From NCBI RefSeq assembly GCF_013415905.1, contig NZ_CP058909.1, positions 248,001-312,000 of the forward strand: DNA of 64,000 bases. The letters are read 5' to 3'. The notes beneath the pieces are model-generated. The model worked only from the letters and a program-made list of their open reading frames with translations, was not told the DNA's origin and ran no database searches. Origin of the DNA: Halosimplex pelagicum (lineage in GTDB: Archaea > Halobacteriota > Halobacteria > Halobacteriales > Haloarculaceae). Of the stretch, positions 61,375 through 64,000 are shown in pieces; positions within the stretch are counted from its first letter, which is position 1; every line of letters begins with the position of its first letter. The translations under genes were made by a program, and so were the position numbers.

Positions 61375-61910
61375 AGCAGCCCGTCCTCCTTCGCGAGCAA
61401 CACTCCTTCGATGGTGGCGTCGTTGGCGGGCTGGCGCCGCGCCACGTCCAGCGCGTCGTCGATCGGGACCGTCGTCACCGAGAGGAACTCGTTGCCGTCC
61501 AGGTCGCGCTCGACGGGTTCGAGCCCCTCGGCGAAGACGATGCCCCGGCGGTGACGGAGGACGCCGGTCGAACACCAGAAGTCCTCGATCAGGGAGACGC
61601 CGGCGGGGTCGAAGCCGGTCTCCTCTCGCAACTCGCGGGCGCCGGCGGTCGTGAACGACTCGCCGTCCTCGACGATACCGGCGGGGAGTTCGAGACACTG
61701 CTCGCCGATGACCGGCCGGTACTGGTCGACGAGGACGAGGTCGTCGCCGGACCGCGCGACGACGACCACCGCGTCGGGGAGTTCGGCCCAGTAGTACTCT
61801 TTCTCGGTGCCGTCCGGTTGCTCGACGCGGTCGTAGCCGCCGGTGTACCAGCCGGTCTCGTACTCGACCGCGCGGTCGGTGACTCGCCAGTCGTGGTCGG
61901 GGTCGCTCAT
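61371..61910 (-). CDS. Nudix hydrolase, ADP-ribose pyrophosphatase-like (first of tandem pair)
   Basis: 179 residues, the same fold as its neighbour: KEYYWAELPDAVVVVARSGDDLVLVDQYRPVIGEQCLELPAG then the box GIVEDGESFTTAGARELREETG, all catalytic residues present. It starts MSDPDHDWRVTDRAVEYETGWY. ATG 61910 overlaps the stop of the membrane gene (ATGA), and its stop overlaps the next Nudix start (GTGA). Likely a paralog of the downstream copy after tandem duplication, now diverged. Confidence 0.88.
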   Translation of the reverse strand: MSDPDHDWRVTDRAVEYETGWYTGGYDRVEQPDGTEKEYYWAELPDAVVVVARSGDDLVLVDQYRPVIGEQCLELPAGIVEDGESFTTAGARELREETGFDPAGVSLIEDFWCSTGVLRHRRGIVFAEGLEPVERDLDGNEFLSVTTVPIDDALDVARRQPANDATIEGVLLAKEDGLL

Positions 61911-62326
61911 GGTCGCTGTCCGACCGCGACCCGGTAAAGCGTGCCGTTGTACGAGACGAGTACGCCCGACTCGGAGACGGCGGTCGCGTTGCGCGCGGTC
62001 AGCGCCGACCGCTCGTCGAACGGCGAGTGGGTGAACGCCTCCTTGAACCCCCACGGCCCCTCCCGGTAGGGGTCGGAGGTTCCGTTACGGAGCGCCTGCG
62101 TGGTGTACGGGTACTGTCGCTCCGAGAGCGCCGACCCGTTGACTGCGGCGCTGGCGTTGATCGCCGCCGCGCCGGATCCGTCGGCGGACCCGTTCCCGGC
62201 GACGGGCTCGGCCGTGACGTAGTAGGGGTCGCCGCTCGCGAGCAGCGACGGGAGGGCACCGAGCGCGAGCAGTGCGACCATCACTCCGAGGATCAACAGA
62301 ACGGCGTTGCGAGTGACCCGACGCAT
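61907..62326 (-). CDS. Membrane-anchored hypothetical protein coupled to the Nudix pair
   Basis: 139 residues. Uncleaved anchor or signal helix (NAVLLILGVMVALLALGALPSL, residues 7-28), then an exterior domain with NxT/S sites and PYYVTAEPVAGNGSADG. No family recognised. First gene of a three-gene coupled set with the two Nudix enzymes; the link between a membrane protein and Nudix hydrolases is not obvious. Confidence 0.75.
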   Translation of the reverse strand: MRRVTRNAVLLILGVMVALLALGALPSLLASGDPYYVTAEPVAGNGSADGSGAAAINASAAVNGSALSERQYPYTTQALRNGTSDPYREGPWGFKEAFTHSPFDERSALTARNATAVSESGVLVSYNGTLYRVAVGQRP

Positions 62327-62402
62327 ACCCCTCGCTACGGCCGAGCGCGTGAAAACGACACGGATACGCGGACGAGCCGTCGGTCGGTCGATTCCCGGCC
62401 GC

Positions 62403-62897
62403 TCACTCGGTCCCGGACTCGGCGGCGTCCCCGTCCGTCTCGTCGGCCTCGTCGGCCTCGTCCGCGCTCGCGCCGCCGTCGGTCACCATCTCGCGGTAGA
62501 TCCGGCCGAACGCCTGCCGGCGGAGGGTGCCGACGGCGGCCTCCCGTTCCTCGTGGAAGGTCGCGGCGACGACGGTGTCGGCGGCCGGCGCGGCGTGCCA
62601 GACGACGCTGTCGACGTTCTCGCTGCCGACCTCGCGGACCTCGTAGCCGTCGTTGTCGGCGACCCACTCGTCGAACGCCTCGCGCGAGCCGACGCGGACC
62701 TCCAGCAGGGAGGCGAACAGCGCGTCGCGGGCGGTCTCGACGACCTCGCCCGTCACGCGGTCGCGGTACTCCTCGGCGTCCATCTCCATGGCCTTCGCGG
62801 TCTCCTTGACGACGACCTGGGCCGTCGACCCGAGCGCCTCGTAGCGCTCGCGGGCCGCGGCGGCGGTCGTCGGCGCGATCGTCCCCTCTGTGTCCAT
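62403..62897 (-). CDS. DUF5809 family protein
   Basis: 164 residues, soluble. Start MDTEGTIAPTTAAAARERYEALGSTAQVVVKETAKAM matches the haloarchaeal DUF5809 pattern. The C-terminal 20 residues are an Asp/Glu/Ala tail. Function unknown. It lies 24 bp from a DUF5810 gene on the same strand, the usual pairing. Confidence 0.85.
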   Translation of the reverse strand: MDTEGTIAPTTAAAARERYEALGSTAQVVVKETAKAMEMDAEEYRDRVTGEVVETARDALFASLLEVRVGSREAFDEWVADNDGYEVREVGSENVDSVVWHAAPAADTVVAATFHEEREAAVGTLRRQAFGRIYREMVTDGGASADEADEADETDGDAAESGTE

Positions 62898-62921
62898 GCC
62901 CGCCGGTTCGGCCGCCGCGCC

Positions 62922-63434
62922 TTAGGAGTCCCCGGTTTCGTCGCCGGCGGCCTCGGCCGTGTCCGCGCCGTCGCCGTCGTCGGTGTCACCGTCGGCAGCG
63001 CCGTCGTCGCCGGCGTTCTCCCGACGCCGGCGCGTCAGCTCTTTGGCTTCGGCGAGCACGTCGTCGGTTTCGCCCTCGAAGTCGTCGAGGTCGGCGACGC
63101 CGCCCGGTGCCGCGTTCTCGACGGCGTCGGGAGCGCCAGAGGGTCGGCCGCCGGTGTGGTTGCCGTCGCCGTGCTGGTGTCCGTGGTCGTGACCGCTGCC
63201 CTGGTCGTGACCGCCGGTGGTGTCCTCGAAGACCTGCGGGAACTCCGCCTCGTCGGCGTGGTCGACGACGCGCTCGGCGAGTTCCGGCGGGTCCATCTCC
63301 GCCCAGCCGTCGACGCGGTCGTCGAGCCACGCCTCGTGGTCGGCCCCGCGGAGCATGGCCGTGAACGCGAGGTGGTTGGCGAGGTGCTCGGCGTCGGTCT
63401 GGGGGTCGCCGCAGACGGGACACGCGTAGCCCAT
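62922..63434 (-). CDS. DUF5810 family zinc-binding protein
   Basis: 170 residues. A C2H2-like zinc motif at the start: MGYACPVCGDPQTDAEHLANHLAFTAML (CxxC...HxxxH). Then WAEMDPPELAERVVDHA, a His/Asp/Gly-rich stretch (HDHGHQHGDGNH) and a charged tail. This matches DUF5810, found next to DUF5809. ATG 63434 is preferred over the Met nine codons upstream: an AT-rich GGCATATGCG lies about 27 nt before it. Confidence 0.85.
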   Translation of the reverse strand: MGYACPVCGDPQTDAEHLANHLAFTAMLRGADHEAWLDDRVDGWAEMDPPELAERVVDHADEAEFPQVFEDTTGGHDQGSGHDHGHQHGDGNHTGGRPSGAPDAVENAAPGGVADLDDFEGETDDVLAEAKELTRRRRENAGDDGAADGDTDDGDGADTAEAAGDETGDS

Positions 63435-63586
63435 ACCCGCTCCGAGGGCCGCGAGGCGCATATGCCTTTCAGAACCGACCGAGTGGGGCGGGCGAGGGGC
63501 CCAGCCGTGCGACTCGGCGTTGCGCTCCGTCGGCGCGACCGGGGGAGCCGACACACGTAAGGACCGGACGGCCGTCCAATCGGGTG

Positions 63587-64000
63587 ATGTGGCCCTGGGG
63601 ACACCTCGCGATGGCGTATCTCGTCTACAGTTGCTACTCGCGGCTCGGACGGGGCCATCGCCCGACCGCGGCGACCGCGCTGGTCGTCGTCTTCGCCTCG
63701 CAGTTCCCCGACCTGGTGGACAAACCGCTCGCGTGGACGCTGTCGGTCCTGCCGACGGGGCGGTCGCTGGCCCACTCGCTGCTCGTGCTGGTGCCGCTCG
63801 CGGCCCTGCTGTACTCGGTCGCCCGGGTCCGCGACGAGGGCGAGGAGCCGCTGGCGGTCGCGTTCGGGATCGGCGCGCTCGCCCACACGTTCGGCGACGC
63901 CCTGTACTCGCTGGTCGCCCTGGAGTTCCGCGACGCCGGGTTCATGCTGTGGCCGGCCGTCCCGCCGCTGGAGTACGAGGTCAATCAGAGCTTCATGGCC
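63587..64000 (+). CDS. Membrane metal-dependent hydrolase (DUF457/YdjM-like), cut by right edge
   Basis: At least 138 residues before the window ends. Start WPWGHLAMAYLVYSCYSRLG with an early His, helix VVVFASQFPDLVDKPLAW (acidic pair), LAHSLLVLVPLAALLYSVA, and AFGIGALAHTFGDALYS: the His/Asp-in-helix pattern of DUF457-type membrane hydrolases such as YdjM. ATG 63587 is preceded by GGGTG. C-terminus missing. Confidence 0.85.
   Translation, partial: MWPWGHLAMAYLVYSCYSRLGRGHRPTAATALVVVFASQFPDLVDKPLAWTLSVLPTGRSLAHSLLVLVPLAALLYSVARVRDEGEEPLAVAFGIGALAHTFGDALYSLVALEFRDAGFMLWPAVPPLEYEVNQSFMA

Noticed and set aside
61371-61910. Tandem Nudix genes as a single frameshifted gene
   Set aside because: Each has its own complete Nudix box, N-terminal domain and start codon; they are paralogs.

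Overview
The window is a stretch of a haloarchaeal (class Halobacteria) chromosome. GC is about 70%, the proteins are very acidic, and many genes have a TATA-like box 22-32 nt before the start codon, the spacing of leaderless haloarchaeal transcripts. Neighbouring genes often overlap as ATGA or GTGA. Archaeal markers include SRP54, archaeal-type AlaRS, type II methionine aminopeptidase, a MoaD-like SAMP, CofE/F420 genes, DUF63, DUF373 and lipobox or Tat-lipobox surface proteins. I cannot name the genus. No insertion sequence, integrase, CRISPR array, rRNA or convincing tRNA is visible; this is mostly core and housekeeping chromosome.

Layout. 1-12 kb: a surface lipoprotein (cut by the left edge), a very large PAS/kinase protein, a cytoplasmic NHL propeller, icd, and a second histidine kinase carrying a ConA-like tail. 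12.5-19.4 kb: Ntn asparaginase, a coupled wHTH/membrane pair, map, a UspA protein, an SDR, an exported GDPD, an acetyltransferase and small membrane proteins. 19.5-24.3 kb: HIT hydrolase, CDF metal exporter, carotenoid oxygenase and an HExxH surface lipoprotein. 24.4-31.8 kb: SLC13/TrkA-C transporter, esterase, tRNA methylthiotransferase, deoC, DUF63 and a nucleoside phosphorylase. 31.9-38.4 kb: HPP-Usp fusion, a TVGYGD potassium channel facing a coupled pair of membrane-anchored regulatory proteins, and a SAMP. 38.4-49.8 kb: alaS, a DUF4382 lipoprotein, rnz, DUF373, sppA, a metallo-beta-lactamase protein and srp54. 49.9-53.6 kb: a PstS-like lipoprotein divergent from a PhoU/TrkA-C + two-half MgtE operon. 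54-64 kb: cofE-LLM reductase pair, IMPase, phosphodiesterase, Nudix-eIF2B fusion, MBL, rhodanese, a coupled membrane/Nudix/Nudix operon, DUF5809/DUF5810 and a DUF457 membrane protein cut by the right edge.

The most unusual content is non-coding. Four intergenic gaps hold copies of a dispersed structured element in two subfamilies (A: 12065-12343 and 53654-53854; B: 28741-29016 and 44761-45075). Within each subfamily, stems at the same place keep pairing although their sequences differ between copies, which points to a selected or mobile structure. A and B also share a terminal GGGCTTTCA...TGCGGT module.

Second, the 1761-5888 kinase has two kinase cores with complementary damage: the first keeps its ATP site but has Thr in place of the phosphoacceptor His, and the second keeps the His but has lost its ATP site. 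Third, at three loci a tiny ORF begins where a leaderless transcript would start and ends exactly on the start codon of the real gene, suggesting termination-reinitiation.
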